A stretch of DNA of 64,000 nt from Pochonia chlamydosporia 170. Taxonomy: Eukaryota; Ascomycota; Sordariomycetes; Hypocreales; Clavicipitaceae. Position numbers and translations under genes: made by a program. The DNA lies in NCBI RefSeq assembly GCF_001653235.2, contig NC_035793.1, positions 3,658,001 through 3,722,000 on the forward strand. The letters are read 5' to 3'. How positions within the stretch are numbered: the first letter of the stretch is position 1; the number at the start of each line of letters is the position of its first letter. Shown here in pieces: positions 46,825 through 60,200 of the stretch. The notes beneath the pieces were generated by a model that worked only from the letters and a program-made list of their open reading frames with translations, had not been told where the DNA came from and ran no database searches.

Positions 46825-47429
46825 GGTTGTTGATTGTGTGTTTTTAGGAGAGGTTCGTTGCCGGGAATGAGTTTGGTTGGTGTTTGTTTTGTCGGCTTTG
46901 TGATATTGGATAGATGAGTTCCTGATACTGGTGAGTTGGTGACATCACGATTACTGTTGCGCTTGGTGTTAAATAAGTGGTGTTGCTCCACATTGAGGGA
47001 CGAACTAAGTGATAATTTGTAAATGTTGATTATAAATGCTTCTTGGAGAAGCAGAGCAGATAAATTAAGCTATTGAATTGGAAATTGAATGCATTATGAC
47101 GGGTGCCAGCGAGTCAATTGGTTTCTCTTGGATATCACATAGCATTAAATTGACTACCCTGCATCTTGCGTCACGGAGGGAAACTTTCCGCACGTCAGCT
47201 AACTCTGCTCGTAAATTTACAATGACGGGCTTCAAACATGTACTAAAAGCAAAAGAGAGATAGTGAACACCATGCGAAGCAATTCCGCTTGTTATGGGCG
47301 GCAAACCTGTTCACGCAGCAGGATGCTTCATGTCGAAATAGGAAGCTCCCGAAAATCATCCCCAAAATTCAAACACCCCTCATCTCACCAAGCTCTCAAC
47401 AACAAAACCCTCGTAACAACGTGCATAAA
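46825..47429. other. Divergent intergenic region, oxidoreductase to amidohydrolase
   Basis: This 605-bp region lies between the start codons of two divergent genes and holds both promoters. No other feature was recognised. Confidence 0.6.
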
Positions 47430-48781
47430 ATGGAAATCAAGACAATAACAGTCCATGCCGGAACAATTTTCGACGCCAAAGCGAGACAATTCAAAGAAAA
47501 TGTATCAATTACAGTGGACCCCCGAACAGGCAGTATCGTCAGTGTACGCCAGCGGGACAGCCCAACCGCCAATCTAAGAGACGGCGATATTGATCTCCGC
47601 GACAAGATAGTCATGCCTGGATTCGTAGACGCACATACTCACATATTCCTACACGCATACAAGTAAGCATCTCTCATCTCCGTGCTTAACTACAAATCCA
47701 CGAGATCTAACAAGCAACTTTGGTCAGAGAGCGGTCCTCCCTAGAGCAGATGAGAGATGAAAGTATCGTGGAACGGACAATCCGTGCAACAAATCACGTT
47801 CGCCGGGCTCTGCTCTCAGGATACACCACATACCGCGACCTGGGCACAGAGGGAATGGCATCGTTCGACACAAACGTACGAGATGCTATTAACCGCGGTC
47901 TCATCCCCGGGCCACGACTCTTCGTGGCAACTGAATGTCTCGCATCCACAGGCTCATATCAACTGCGTCTGGAAAATACCGCCAACGGGGCCTCTGGTCC
48001 GCGAATCTCAGATCCCTGCGACGGACCTGTATCGTGCAGGGCTGCCGTACGCAGACGAGTCGCCGCAGGAGCAGACATCATCAAGTTCTACGCCGACTAC
48101 TCCCGCCAAGCGATGCGGTTCCCGGCCGTGGAAACTCACGGGTCAAGCATCCCCGTTCAATTCCCGCCTAGGAACCCGAACCCGCCGATAGTCATGTTCA
48201 ACCAAGATGAGATGAATGCAATTGTGGAGGAAGCCCATCTCGCTGGCCTCCCGGTAGCATGCCACGCCAGCACCGCCAAGGGAGCGGCCATGGCAGCAAA
48301 AGCAGGTGTATCCAGCATCGAACACGGAAACTTCATCACAGAAGAGGTGTTCGCGGAAATGCACCGCAACAACTGCATCTTTGTGCCTACTTTGGGAATT
48401 ATGGAGGTGCTTAGGAAGCACGACCTGGCTAGACTGCAGCGCAATGTGAAGAAGGCGTTTGACATGGGTGTTCGGCTTGCGGCGGGCGGTGACACAGGCG
48501 CGTTTAATCACGGCGAGGGCGCGCGAGAGATGGAGCTCATGATTGATGCGGGTGTTCCGGTGGAAGATGTCTTGGAGGCATGTACGGTGGGCGGGTGGGA
48601 GTCGTGCGGGAAGGATGCCTGCGGGTATAGGTTTGGGTGGTTTGAGGAGGGGAATAGAGCTGACATTATTGCGTTGGATGCTGATCCGAGGGTCGACAGG
48701 GAGGCTTTGAGGAAGGTGAGTTTTGTGATGAAGGATGGACGGGTGTGGAAGAGAGGTGGTGAGGCGGTTGGAGTAGAGTGA
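47430..48781 (+). CDS. Amidohydrolase family protein (imidazolonepropionase/prolidase-like)
   Basis: Two exons, 47430-47662 and 47728-48781, with a 65-nt intron, give 428 aa. Metal ligands of the amidohydrolase barrel are all in place: HxH at 69 and 71 in GFVDAHTHIF, a Lys at about 197 in GADIIKFYADY that would be carboxylated to bridge two metals, His ~257 in VACHAST, His ~277 in SIEHGNFI, and Asp ~333 in AAGGDTGAFNHGEG. Short beta-sandwich segments flank the barrel at both ends. Relatives hydrolyse cyclic amides, dipeptides or mycotoxins such as ochratoxin; the substrate cannot be chosen from sequence. No signal peptide, so likely cytosolic. Confidence 0.92.
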
Positions 48782-49797
48782 CTGTGGATGATTAGGGACG
48801 ATTAGATCGGGATAGATAATTACACGATGGATAAATTGTACCATGGAATACAGCTGATTTTATTGTTATTGCTATAGACGCCCCAATCATAGTGATTAAT
48901 GGGTGATTTGGTGGTTGTTTTTGCGTGTTTGTGCTTTGCCAAATTGCCGAATGCAACATCACGAACATGTGCGGAGTTGACTAGAGTCACTTATCTGCAA
49001 GCTGCACCTGCAAAGTATTATGTTATTTCATAAAGAGCCAAGAGCCAAGAAACCACTTGACTGACTACACCAACCATGCTATATCAAACATTGAACCAAC
49101 ATGCACCGCCGATCTTGACTCTCTCGGCACAGAGCACGGGGACATCGGAGCCGTACAACAGCGCCAATCACATCATCATCAGAGTCGTCGCTCTCGCGAT
49201 CCAACCAGACATGAACCGGTCGTGTTCCTGGCCCAGGTGCTGCATCATGCTGCATAATGTTGCATCTCGTCTCATTTCCCCCGCATTTATTTGTCCTTCT
49301 CCAACCCGCAGAGGTCATCTCCAATCTACACAGAGCAACATCATCCATCTCCTTCATTCTCTGCCAACGGCACACATGGACGGCAGGTCACCCGATTCTC
49401 TCTGCCATCGCCATCGCGCCCGTTGGGTTTCATCAACTTTTCCGAATTCGACCATGGCCGGCGTGTGTGATGTGCAAGCTCGGCCCTACCGTCTAGACTC
49501 TACTTTAGGTCGTTCTTCATCATGTCCTCAGTCCTCACTCTGGTCTGATCACCTTTGTGCCTCAAAGACCATGACCATGACCATGACCATGACCATGTCC
49601 TTCTTCCCCGCATGCAACGCTGTGTCGTACTCGCCGTCACCGTCGTCAGTCGTGCCTGTCCATCGGTACAAATGCATAGGCAAACAAATTCTATTTAAAA
49701 GTAGCAAACCAGCCATCAAATTGGATTCCGCACTCCGTAGACCATCGTAGAACACCAGACTGTAAAACGTGGTGTTGCCCACCTCCACCCAAAAACG
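48782..49797. other. Intergenic, amidohydrolase to beta-galactosidase
   Basis: About 1 kb containing the promoter of the beta-galactosidase gene and a short ATGACC tandem repeat. No other gene was recognised. Confidence 0.6.
49568..49599. repeat. (ATGACC)n hexanucleotide repeat
   Basis: The unit ATGACC is repeated about five times in the beta-galactosidase upstream region, about 200 bp before the start codon. Confidence 0.85.
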
Positions 49798-52700
49798 ATG
49801 AAGCTATCTACAGCTCTCAGTGCAGTCGCGCTCCCCTTCGCCCAAGCCCTTAATCTTGGCGGCCGTCCTTACCAAATTATCCATGACCGCGCCACCGCTC
49901 TCCAGGACTTTGTTACCTGGGATGAGCATTCACTGTTTATCCATGGCGAGCGGGCCATGATGTTCTCGGGCGAGTTCCACCCGTTTCGTCTGCCCGTGCC
50001 GTCGCTGTACTTGGATGTCTTTGAGAAGATCAAGGCGCTTGGGTTTAACATGGTTTCCTTCTATGTGGATTGGGCGCTGCTCGAGGGCAAGAAGGGAGAG
50101 TATCGTGCGGATGGCATCTTCGCCTTGGAGCCGTTCTTTGACGCCGCTACCAAGGCTGGCATTTATCTGCTGGCTCGACCGGGTCCGTATATCAATGCTG
50201 AGGTTAGCGGTGGCGGATTTCCCGGGTATTTGCAGCAGTTGAAGGGGATTTTGAGGTCGTCGGCTCCTGATTTTCTGAATTCAACTGATAAGTAAGTGAT
50301 TTGTGCCCCATACAAGGGATTGGCCTTTTACTTGAGTGCCATGTTTGCCAGTGTGTTTAGCTGTGAAGATGGTTCAAGTGGTAACTGACGATTGTAAACC
50401 AGTTACATGGCTCATGTGTGTGCCACCATTGCCAAATATCAAATCACAAACGGTGGACCGGTCGTCCTCTTCCAGCCTGAGAACGAGTACTCGTCCGGAA
50501 GCAACATTCCGTTTCCGAATGGACAGTACATGCAATATGTTATCAACCAGGCCAGACATGCGGGTATTTCAGTGCCCATGGTTAATAACGACGTTGGCCC
50601 TGCGGGCAATTACGCTCCTGGAAAGGGTGTTGGAAGCATGGATATCTATGTAAGTGGACGCGGCCAGACCAGGACGCTGCTAGAAGTTGTATATTAACAA
50701 TGTTAGGGACATGATAGCTACCCCCTCGGGTTTGATTGTGTAAGTTACTAGCACGAAACAAACCGGAAACAAGAATATTGGCTAACATATACAGGGAAAC
50801 CCCACGGTGTGGCCTGCGAACGGACTTCCCACCAACTTTCACCAACTCCATGTGCAGCAGAGTCCCAAGACTCCATACTCCATCATAGAGGCACGTACAA
50901 TGTCACCGATTACACCAACTTTTCTAACCTGACTTAGTTCCAAGGAGGCGCCTTTGATCCGTGGGGCGGCTGGGGCTTTGAAAAATGCGCAGCTCTAGTC
51001 AACCACGAATTCGCACGAGTCTTTTACAAGAACAACTTGGCAGCTGGAGTGTCGATTTTCAGCATCTACATGGTATGTCTCGCAACCTTCAACTCTTTAA
51101 GATGGGCCAAATCACTCACGGCATATAGATCTACGGAGGAACAAACTGGGGCAATCTCGGTCATCCAGGCGGATACACCTCGTACGACTACGGCGCGGTA
51201 CGTTTCTCCTTTTCCTCTCAAAGGTCGCCTTGAACTAACTGCTCTTTAGTGCATTCGAGAAAACAGAGTCATTGACCGTGAAAAGTACTCTGAAGTCAAA
51301 CTCGAAGGCCAGTTCGTCAAAGTGTCGCCGGGTTACATCACTGCTGCTGTAGGCACAGCCTCAACAACCGCATACTCCAACAATCCCGGCATCACCATAA
51401 CGCCCCTGACGTCCAACGGCACAGGGAATTTCTTCATTGCCCGTCAGACAGACTACACAGCTACCGGAAGCGTCTCATACACGCTTACTCTGCCCACCAC
51501 CAATGGAACCATCACGATCCCTCAGCGCGGCGGAAGCTTGTCCTTGCACGGGCGAGATTCCAAGATTCATCTGACGGATTATCCAGTAGGTGACTACAAG
51601 CTGGTGTATACAACTGCAGAGGTGTTCACTTGGAAAAAGTATGCCGACAGAACGGTATTGGTACTGTACGGAGGACCAAATGAATTACACGAATTCTCCG
51701 TCAACGCTCCCTCAGCCGCCAAGGTCATGCGTGTCGAGGGAATCAGCGTGTCGCCTCATGCACAGGCTCTCTCAACTGTAGTTCAGTGGAAGACGTCGTC
51801 CAAGAGACAGTTTATCCAGATTGGCGACTTGGCAATCTACCTCGTTGGTATGTTTCTCCACAGCAAAGCCTCCCCCCTCGTCAAACTATCGTGTACGTTA
51901 ACCAAGTACAGACCGCAACACCGCCTACAACTACTGGGTTCCCGTCATCCCCGGTCCCAAATCCTCCGAGTACGGTACATCGCTCATGAATCCAGACGCA
52001 GCAATCATCAACGGTGGCTACCTCATCCGCTCTGCCTCCGTCACCGGAAACACCCTCTCCGTCCGCGCCGACTTCAACACATCCACGCCTCTCGAAGTCA
52101 TCGGCATCCCCAACGGCGTCACCAAACTATCTGTCAACGGCAAGAATCTCAAATACACCACCTCCTCGACAGGCACATGGGTTTCCCAGCCGGACATTAC
52201 CATCCCGGCTCTCCAACTCCCCGACCTCAACAAGCTCTCCTGGTACCAGATCGATTCTCTGCCCGAAATCACCTCCAAATACGACGACTCCAAGTGGACA
52301 ACTGCTTCCCAAAAGCCTACGAGCAAGCCCCAAGCGCATCATGACAGATCCAATGCCACTCTGGCGGCAGACTCGTCGCCGGTGTCTCTCCACGGGTCAG
52401 ACTACGGCTTCAACACGGGAACCCTCCTCTTCAGAGGGCACTTTACTGCGTCTGGGAAAGAATCCTCCTTCAAGGCATGGACGTCCGGCGGCACAGGGTA
52501 CGCCAGTTCGGTATGGCTGAACGACCGCTTTGTCGGGTCCTTCAAGGGCAACGATGACGCCGAGAACCAGAATTCCACGTATTCCCTGCCGAATCTCACA
52601 GCGGGCAAAGCCTACATTCTCACAGTGGTGGTAGACTCCATGGGATTCAATGAAAACTTCAACCCCGGCTACGAGGACATGAAGGTACCCCGTGGCATCT

Positions 52701-53278
52701 TCGAATACACACTCTCCTCTCCTGACGGCGCCCAAACAAACATCACCACCTGGAAAATCACTGGCAATCTCGGTGGTCAAAACTACGCCGACAAGCACCG
52801 CGGTCCTCTCAACGAGGGAGGCCTCTTCTTCGAACGCCAAGGATACCATTATCCGTCGCCGCCCCTGGATTTCTTCACAAAGGGCTCGCCGTATGACGGC
52901 GCCGATCACGCTGGTATCACGTATTATGTCACCAAGATGGCGCTGGACTTGCCTACTGATAAGTACGATATCCCGCTTTCGTTTGTGTTCACCAATGCGA
53001 CGAAATATGGGGATTACAGGGCCCTGCTTTACGTCAATGGATTCCAATTCGGCAAGTATAGCAGCAATATTGGTCCGCAGACCGAGTTCCCCGTGCCGGA
53101 GGGCATTCTCAACTACAATGGGGATAACTGGATCGGTCTGGCGGTTTGGTCGTTGGATAATACCGGTGCAAGGGTGCCTGGGTTTGAGGTCAAGGCTGGG
53201 ACTCCTGTGCAGTCTTCCCGGAATAAGGTTGAACTTGTTACGGGACCGTCGTATTCCAAGCGTCCAGGGGCGTATTGA
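49798..53278 (+). CDS. Secreted GH35 beta-galactosidase (LacA type)
   Basis: Eight exons give 1012 aa, the normal size for large fungal GH35 enzymes: 49798-50291, 50403-50649, 50707-50739, 50795-50890, 50938-51072, 51129-51197, 51250-51847, 51912-53278. A signal peptide ([17 protein letters not shown]) is followed by the TIM barrel with [18 protein letters not shown], the acid/base Glu ~193 in QPENEYSSG and the nucleophile Glu ~290 in [14 protein letters not shown], then [23 protein letters not shown]. The later beta-sandwich domains include the galactose-binding-like [15 protein letters not shown] and a C-terminal jelly roll. It releases terminal beta-galactose from oligosaccharides and plant cell-wall glycans outside the cell. 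One intron, 50891-50937, must use a GC donor (GAG|GCACGT) to keep frame across E290-F291. The 33-bp third exon is unusually short. Confidence 0.95.
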
Positions 53279-53696
53279 TCTTGCTATGAAGATCCTGCCA
53301 TGGCTGACTGGGCTGAACATGCTACTGTACTAAGGATCTGAATTGTTTTGTGAGAGAACGAATTCTACCTCACATCACTCAGTGGCTTAACTGTTCATGA
53401 AGCAGGCACTTGTAGTTGGAAAGGAATGACTGATATATTCAAAACGCCGCAATGACCTCATGTCATGCTCTATTGGGTATTCATAGTTAACATGCAATAA
53501 CAATACACGTAATATAATTTCCAAAGCCCATACTCCACGAATACCAACGCCAGTGAAATCAAATGAATGAATAAGTGAGTAAATAGACCCTGCAGGCACG
53601 ACTCGTAATTCGTACACGATGATACACTTTGCATGTCGTAATCATCCAAGTGTCATTTCTGATTGTAAATCTTTATACAAGTGACTGTCGTCAAAG
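53279..53696. other. Intergenic between convergent genes
   Basis: These 418 bp hold the 3' UTRs of the beta-galactosidase gene and of the minus-strand gene ending at 53697. Nothing else was recognised. Confidence 0.6.
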
Positions 53697-56600
53697 TCAT
53701 CCCCAAATTGGTGTGTTTTTATATGCTGGTGAATTGTAGCTGTGAAGAACTCGGTATGGTGGCTTTGATCCATCTCGTAGCTGCGCAGGAGAAGCCGCAG
53801 CCCAAGGTTCTGAAAATGCTGGCCTATGAAGGAGAGTAGAGTGCCGGCGTATCGTTGACAATGCTGCTAAATCGTCTTGTGAGGTTGTTGTCTGGCCTTG
53901 CGACAGAGCAGATGTGCTTTGGCTTCGTACATGGTTCGAATGCAACGGATGACGCTTCATGCTTTCCTGGTTGTTCATATTGAGCTGGGAGGACTGCTGC
54001 TCAGGTCGACTCTGTTGCCGGGTTGCTTTTGAAAAAGAGCTGCGTAGGATGGATCGTGGTGGTGGCTCCGGCGGCAAATTCTTGTCTACTTCCGGTGTAT
54101 GAAGGTCGGTCTCAGATTTGGTGACAATACTCGATGTTGATGCGGATGAACCTAATAAATTCGGCGCGGAGGCAGTAGCCTTGCCTTTATATGCTGTTAG
54201 GTTTGAAGGGTCCTGATCCTGGCTGGTCTTAAAGGTGCAGCGCGCTCTCTCATCGTAGGTGGTGCGGGTATTCTGATTCTTCGACATAGCCAAACCGTCC
54301 TTTTGCGCCATTCCTTCTGTGCCATGTTCGGCATTGGGGGATACAATTTGCTGGACTACCAACTCTTTGTTCTTAGGAGGTAGCTCTCGCTGCGAAGGTA
54401 CTGGTTTCCGCCGGATAGTGTATACCTTCTCTCCTGATGCGGCAGCTCCGGAAGCTGGTCTTTGGGAATCGCTATCTCCCTCTTTGTCTTCATGGGATAT
54501 GAAGGATAAAGCTTCAATCTGAAAGTTCTTAGTGACATTCATCCCTTGGACATTTGTGTTGCTTTTAGCAAAACTGGAACTTGCGATACTTTTGATAGTT
54601 CTTGCACTACCCAGATTCTGCACGCTATTGGTTCTGTTCAGGTTCGAAAAGCTCTTGTGACTTCTGCGGCCGTTGATGCCACCGTTATTGTAGCCACTCT
54701 CATCGTAAACGCCATCGACAGCTTGATCGTAAATGCTTTCTTCCTTGCTTTCCACGCTAATGATCGTCTTTAATGATTCCTCACTTCGCGTTGACTTCTT
54801 GGTCAGCCGCATTGAGGTAGTTGGAAATGCTCGACTGTGCTGTCTGAGCCGTTCTTCCACGTCCATTGGAATTAAGGGGACAGTTTGAATATCATGTGCG
54901 GCGAAACTGGTGGTAAAACTGTTCTTTTTATGAGGTACAGAAAACCATTGTAGCTTGCCTGTCTTTTGACTGCTACTGTTTCCGCCGGACCCAGGTGTGA
55001 TAGTATCTTCTCGGCGAATATCAGCATTTTCGGACCGGGGAGTATCCTTATCGCGAACCGCTTCGTTTGAGTTCTGCTCATGAATAACAGGATGAGATTC
55101 ACTTATGCTTGAAAAGGAACGGCTGTGCCGAGGTCGGAATCTGGAGGATAGTCGCCTTATACTGCTCCTGGACATGGAAAGTAACGAGCCTCGAGTAGCA
55201 TCCTTGAGCTGCTGATCTCCAGTCTGATTGGGATTTTTATCCGTATGGCGCTTTCGAGTTTGAGCGCCTTGTGTTGACACACCTCTAAGCGCACTTTTAT
55301 CAGCGGCCACAGCACCAGAACCGGAAGGGCTCGACTCAATGGAGGCGTTGGAGCTATAAGCACTGTCGGCATTTGATAGTGTTCTCTTTGAGCTGAGGGA
55401 AGAGTTGGCGGATGCAATACCGCTGTCTGAGCTAGAGAGCGCTTTTTGAATAACTTGATTCGTTTGTTTACTCTCCGACCACTCGCGGATGGGCTTTGCA
55501 CTAGGGTCGTCTCTGACATCAAGGACCTCGTTTCTTGAATATTCGGTATCGCATTCTTCGGATGGAGGAGCTACCTCAGTTTTGACGTGGCTGTATGAAG
55601 GCTCCCGTGCAGGGCGAGAGTGTGGCGACGAGGATCCCGCCAGTAAGCTATCCTGAGACTCTCCGACTAGATCCCCTGGATACGCGAAGCGGTTTTCAAT
55701 GGACTCAGGGTGCAACTTCTCACCTGAGGTCCAAGATCTATCCAGTTCAGAGTTTGATGTGACAGGAAACGTACGTTTTGGGCCGTCCTGGTTTTTTATT
55801 TTGTTTTCAGCGTCGTTCATCGTTGCCCATCGCACAGTGCTGCTAACGCGCAGATTAGATGCACCACGTGGACCGTGCCGAGGGCTGCCTTTCTGATGGC
55901 TTACGTCGTTTGTTACCCTCGTAGCGGTTGGTCTCGCTGGTTCTCCTTCTTCATCACTGTCAAGTGAATAACTAGGTGCCGGCGAAGCGTTTGTGATCCG
56001 CAATGTCCCAAATTTGATGGCGCCGAGTTGCTGGTATTCAGATTCACAAGGTGTAATTGGTCGCTCCTGCTCCATCATCTTGGGTAAACTCGGCAATGGC
56101 AAATTCGTTTGCGTCTTTCGCTGATCCAAATCACCTTTGTCCTTGTTCTCCGAGCTGCTTTTCTTCGACACCCTCGCACCAGAGAGAACAGACGCTATAG
56201 ACGCTGAAGGCTGTGAGATATTTGGCAAGCCAGGCACTTTATCGCTAGGAGGTGGCCTCGATGCGAGGCCCGGTGTTCGGATCAATGAGCGTCGACGCAT
56301 CGGTATGCAGGGCATGCTTGACCCAGAATCGCCGACGACAGAGTCAGGATGTTCAAATGAGGACCTAGACTGAGATGAGCCGCTCGCGGAAGTAGGGTCG
56401 AGAACTTCATGTTTGACCGAACTGGCGGGAGGAGAGGATTGGTACTCGTCAAGAAAGTGAGGATTCAAAGGCGATACCGGCAGAAGGTCCAATTTGACGA
56501 AGCCCGACTCGCCTAATTCTTTTTGCCGGCTCCCATTATCCGTACTGTGGTATACCAGTGAGCAAATGTTCTCCCAAAACTACAATTGGATGCAATACTG

Positions 56601-57222
56601 ACTTATGTCTTGACACTGACTGCAGGCTAGAAAGACTACCGGTGCTCAAAGTACCTTCTGCTGTGGACTGGCGCCTTGGAACACGTAGTGCTGATTCAGA
56701 GTCGAATATGTTTTGCCTTTTCCCGACAAGCGAAACGGACGATTTGGACCGCCTCGATAGTGTAGGACTTGATAATTGGAGTTCGGATTTATTTCTGCGT
56801 TTGGCCAGGTTACCATGTTCTGGCCTCTTGGAACCCAGCGATCGCGCCTCAGTTGGTGGTGCAGTCTTATGCTCTTGTTGGACCTGGTCCAGCAACAGAC
56901 AGCCTTGTGACCCGGCCAGGTAAACATGAGAGTACCGGCTGGTACCGTACGGAGAGAAGTCATCTTGGGAAGCAAATCGGTCTTTTAGGAAGCCAGATGT
57001 GACTGGCTTCTGCTTTGACAGGCGGTTTGTGGCCTTCTGGTTCTCTCGGCTTGCTGAGCTCCCCGTAGCAAGTCGGTGACGCTGCTGCGAAGCTGGCTGT
57101 GGGTTGCTCCCCGACGACATGGACGGACTGAACGACAAAGAAGGACTGGGAGCTATGTTGCGACGCCTAGCACCTTCATTTCTCCAGAGTTCCTCGCTTG
57201 CTCGCTCAAGGTCGAACGACAT
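53697..57222 (-). CDS. Uncharacterised large Ser-rich, probably disordered protein
   Basis: Two exons, 57222-56603 and 56544-53697, joined in frame over a 58-nt intron (GTCAGT donor), give 1155 aa. No enzyme or DNA-binding motif was recognised. The protein is very rich in Ser, with many basic-Ser clusters (RRKS, KRR, SRSSIRRLSSRF) that look like kinase target sites. Short blocks such as MSFDLERASEELWRNEGARRR at the start, KKNSFTTSFAAHD, DVEERLRQHSRAFPTTSMRLTKKSTRSEES (read in parts) and PPYRVLHSYNSPAYKNTPIWG at the end look more ordered and may be conserved. Low hydrophobicity predicts a long disordered scaffold in cytosol or nucleus. ATG 57222 is the first ATG of the frame. Similar proteins in filamentous ascomycetes are annotated only as hypothetical. 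Confidence 0.82.
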
Positions 57223-60200
57223 AGATCCCAAATTCCGGGAGAGGATTGCACACGGCTGTCATGCAACACGGCAGGCGTAAGAATTTGGCAACAAAGTTCT
57301 AAGTTGTAAATCCAAGTACGCAGACCCTGATGGACTTGTAAGCAGAAAAAGGAACAAAGTCAGACAGAGCCAGGGTCAAGCATGAACAATAAGGCATGCC
57401 GTGTGGCGCCAGATTCAATATTACTACGGATGAGAGGGAATGTCCGTGAGCATTTAGGTTTCCGAAGTTTGGCTTCAAGGCAAAACGCTCTTCGGAAGGG
57501 CGGCAGAAAATTCAAGGAATCTAGGCGAGCCACCATGGCCAACGATTTCTCCAAACATTTGACACAGTTGGTGGTTGGACTATGGAGCAGGGGCATCAAA
57601 GTTGGCGGAGGTGGTGGAGCAGGCAGACTCCCAGCTGGACAAGGCATCTTTTGTCATTCATGGTTGTTGCTGTTGGATGGCGGTGGAGAGGAGGCGCACG
57701 GCATTGGCTCTCAACGGCTCTGAGACGCAGATCAGCCCCAAAGCCAAACGGCAAATGCGCTATCTAACGCTGTCTGGCTCCGAACATGCAATCTTTCCGA
57801 GACTCGAACCAGCGTGTGTGGCTGCCAGCGCGTTTGTTGGTTCAAAACGCAAGGTGATTTGGCAAGCTGCGCTGCGTGGCTCAGCCAGCGCTGCTATTTA
57901 CGACTTGGGCGCCTACCTGCCTGTGAGAAGTAAGACATCGGCCACCTTTGGCGACACAAGGCAACGTATTGTCAGGAGTCAGGACCCCTCAGCGAGATGC
58001 CATATGCAGGATTGTTTGGGGGCAGGCCCAAGCCCAAGCCACTTCATTTCAATCAGGAATACCTGGTCACAGGGCTATGGACGAAGAAGCAGAGATTTTG
58101 CCAACTGTGCTGCCTTGACCTTCACCGATCGCATGACTACGAAACAACATCGACAAAAAACTTGCCCAAGTAGGCTCCGACTACAACTGACCCTTGCGCC
58201 TTTGGCCATACGACGTTACGGTTACGAGACCAAGTTTAGAGCGCGACATGAAACCACCATCGAGCCCACAGTGGCCTTGCCCTGGAGAAATTCATGGGCG
58301 GAAACCTGGCATCCCGCTTGCCCGCGCTTCTGGCCAGAAATGATCCAGGGATTTCGAACATGGGTTATACAACGATCCAGTAAATCGTGGAGAACGGTGC
58401 CATACGAGTTGTAATCGATCTGGAGCAATGACCATCTGGATTGATCGAAAAGTCATTCCAGTCGTTTTCCAAGGCTGCTCAGCCACTTTCAGTACTCCAA
58501 ACCCCAACTCGCCTGCCAAGGAATTACCATATCCGACCGTATTCGCCACAGCAAAGGCGATGGCAGATGGTGCGCCACACACCATTACACGAGAACAGCC
58601 ACGCTGACACGCTGACTACAACCGGGAACGGGGAATGGGGAGTGGAGGGGATGCCAAGATCACGATCGATCAGCCTCCAACTCTCGTCATCATGGCGGTG
58701 GACATTCGGCAACCCCATGCTCCGTGCCGCGGACTTATTGTGCCAACGGCCGTTTCAGATGGTGAGAGCTCATCTTACAGGCGGCGAAGCGAATTCTTTG
58801 CTCCATACTCCGTAGAGCACTTCCAATGCGACAAAACGCTCGATTCGTTGCGACTCTTGTCGTCTCAGTGGCAACAAAAACACGGGTAAGCTCTGTCAAG
58901 GTCCCACACTATTTAAGGTTTCCCATGCTAAAGCTAGAGCTTACAAGTGGATTAACTAATCTCGTAATGGGAAAGTGAAAAGGTAGTTGACGCATTTGGC
59001 ATTGAACCGTGCGAGTCGTGTGCAACGGGAAGCCTAATACCTCTGGTAGTGATTGGCAAGATGACATTGCCGCAGACATTTCCTCAGGGTTATGTAACGG
59101 CGATACAAGTGTGCGAATTGTGTTGCAGAATGTTGAGGCCCAAGAGACAATAGTTGCCTGACATAGATCAGAAATTGAATGTGCTCGCCGCTCATGAACT
59201 ATCAACTCCACTAGCTGACTTGACATAGGCCACCATACATGCCAAGCCTGGACGCTATGTAGCAAATCTTCAATGATACTCTAATGTGCGACATGCCATA
59301 TTTTAGCTGGAATGCATCATGTATCGAAAGCTGCAGGCCTGATGCCTCGCCGCCTTGATCACCAGGGATGTATTAGCTAACTCGAAGGTCACCAAAATAC
59401 GACCTCAATGTGGCACTGCTCCTGGTAATGGGTTTGATTCACAATTGCGGGTTGGAGCTACTACATTGCCGTGATTGAGGTTGTATCGATCACCAAGTTC
59501 ACGCTTGTGCCCTGCTTGTTTGCCCTCAGCTGTATTGGTGGTCAGGACCAAACGCATGGTTGCCCCAGGGTAAAACGCGAAGATATTGATACCATTTGTC
59601 AGGTAAGATAGGGCACCTGCTTTGGCAGGCGTGAATTGGCCATCAACAACATGCCATCGAAAGGCCACGAGGGTGTTACCTGGCTGTTCAGACTGCCCCG
59701 GCCCATTCTGGCCGAAGACAAGCCAGTGTTCCCATCGGGCAGCCGTTAAGGATGGCATGGAATGCCCCGGTAAAAAGTAGGGTTGGCTAAAAGAATATGC
59801 AGACAAATCGTCATGGCGAGCTGAAAACTCTTGCTAACCTCTAACATATTTGCTTGGGCTGTGGCAAGATTGAACCGAGTCGAGCATGAAGCGATATACA
59901 ACATGACGTGGAGGTTTGACAAGAATATGCATCGAAAGCCAGGATAACATATGTGACACATATAGTCAATCGGGTTTATTTGCAGCTATAATCAGCAGAT
60001 ACGGGGACACACTCGACCACTATATTTGCGACAAAGCCCCCGATATCATGCCAATATCATGCCTTATTGCATTTTGTCGAACACAGTCGGGCAGGGCATA
60101 GTCGCAGATCCTCAAAGAATAGCAAATTCGAGTATCAGTGTCTTTTTCCGTCTATTTTAGGTTCCAAATATGTGGAGAACTGCCTCACGAACCTCAATTT

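Noticed and set aside
48143..48844. 233-codon minus-strand ORF opposite the amidohydrolase
   Set aside because: Pure antisense shadow of a gene with intact catalytic residues.
51986..53278. Separate gene starting at the internal Met of the long beta-galactosidase ORF
   Set aside because: It joins in frame through the 64-nt intron at 51848-51911 to the rest of the GH35 protein, which needs these C-terminal domains.
52397..53320. 307-codon minus-strand ORF opposite the beta-galactosidase
   Set aside because: Antisense shadow of the GC-rich last exon; no protein features.
57770..57830. tRNA-like GGTTCGAGTC on the minus strand
   Set aside because: The flanking bases do not form a T-arm stem (GCTGG against CTCGG) and no acceptor stem or anticodon arm is found.
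57575..58414. 279-codon plus-strand ORF in the gene desert
   Set aside because: Composition is Arg/Ala/Ser-rich, it contains no family motif, and shadow frames of similar length overlap it. No splice partner or conserved block supports it.
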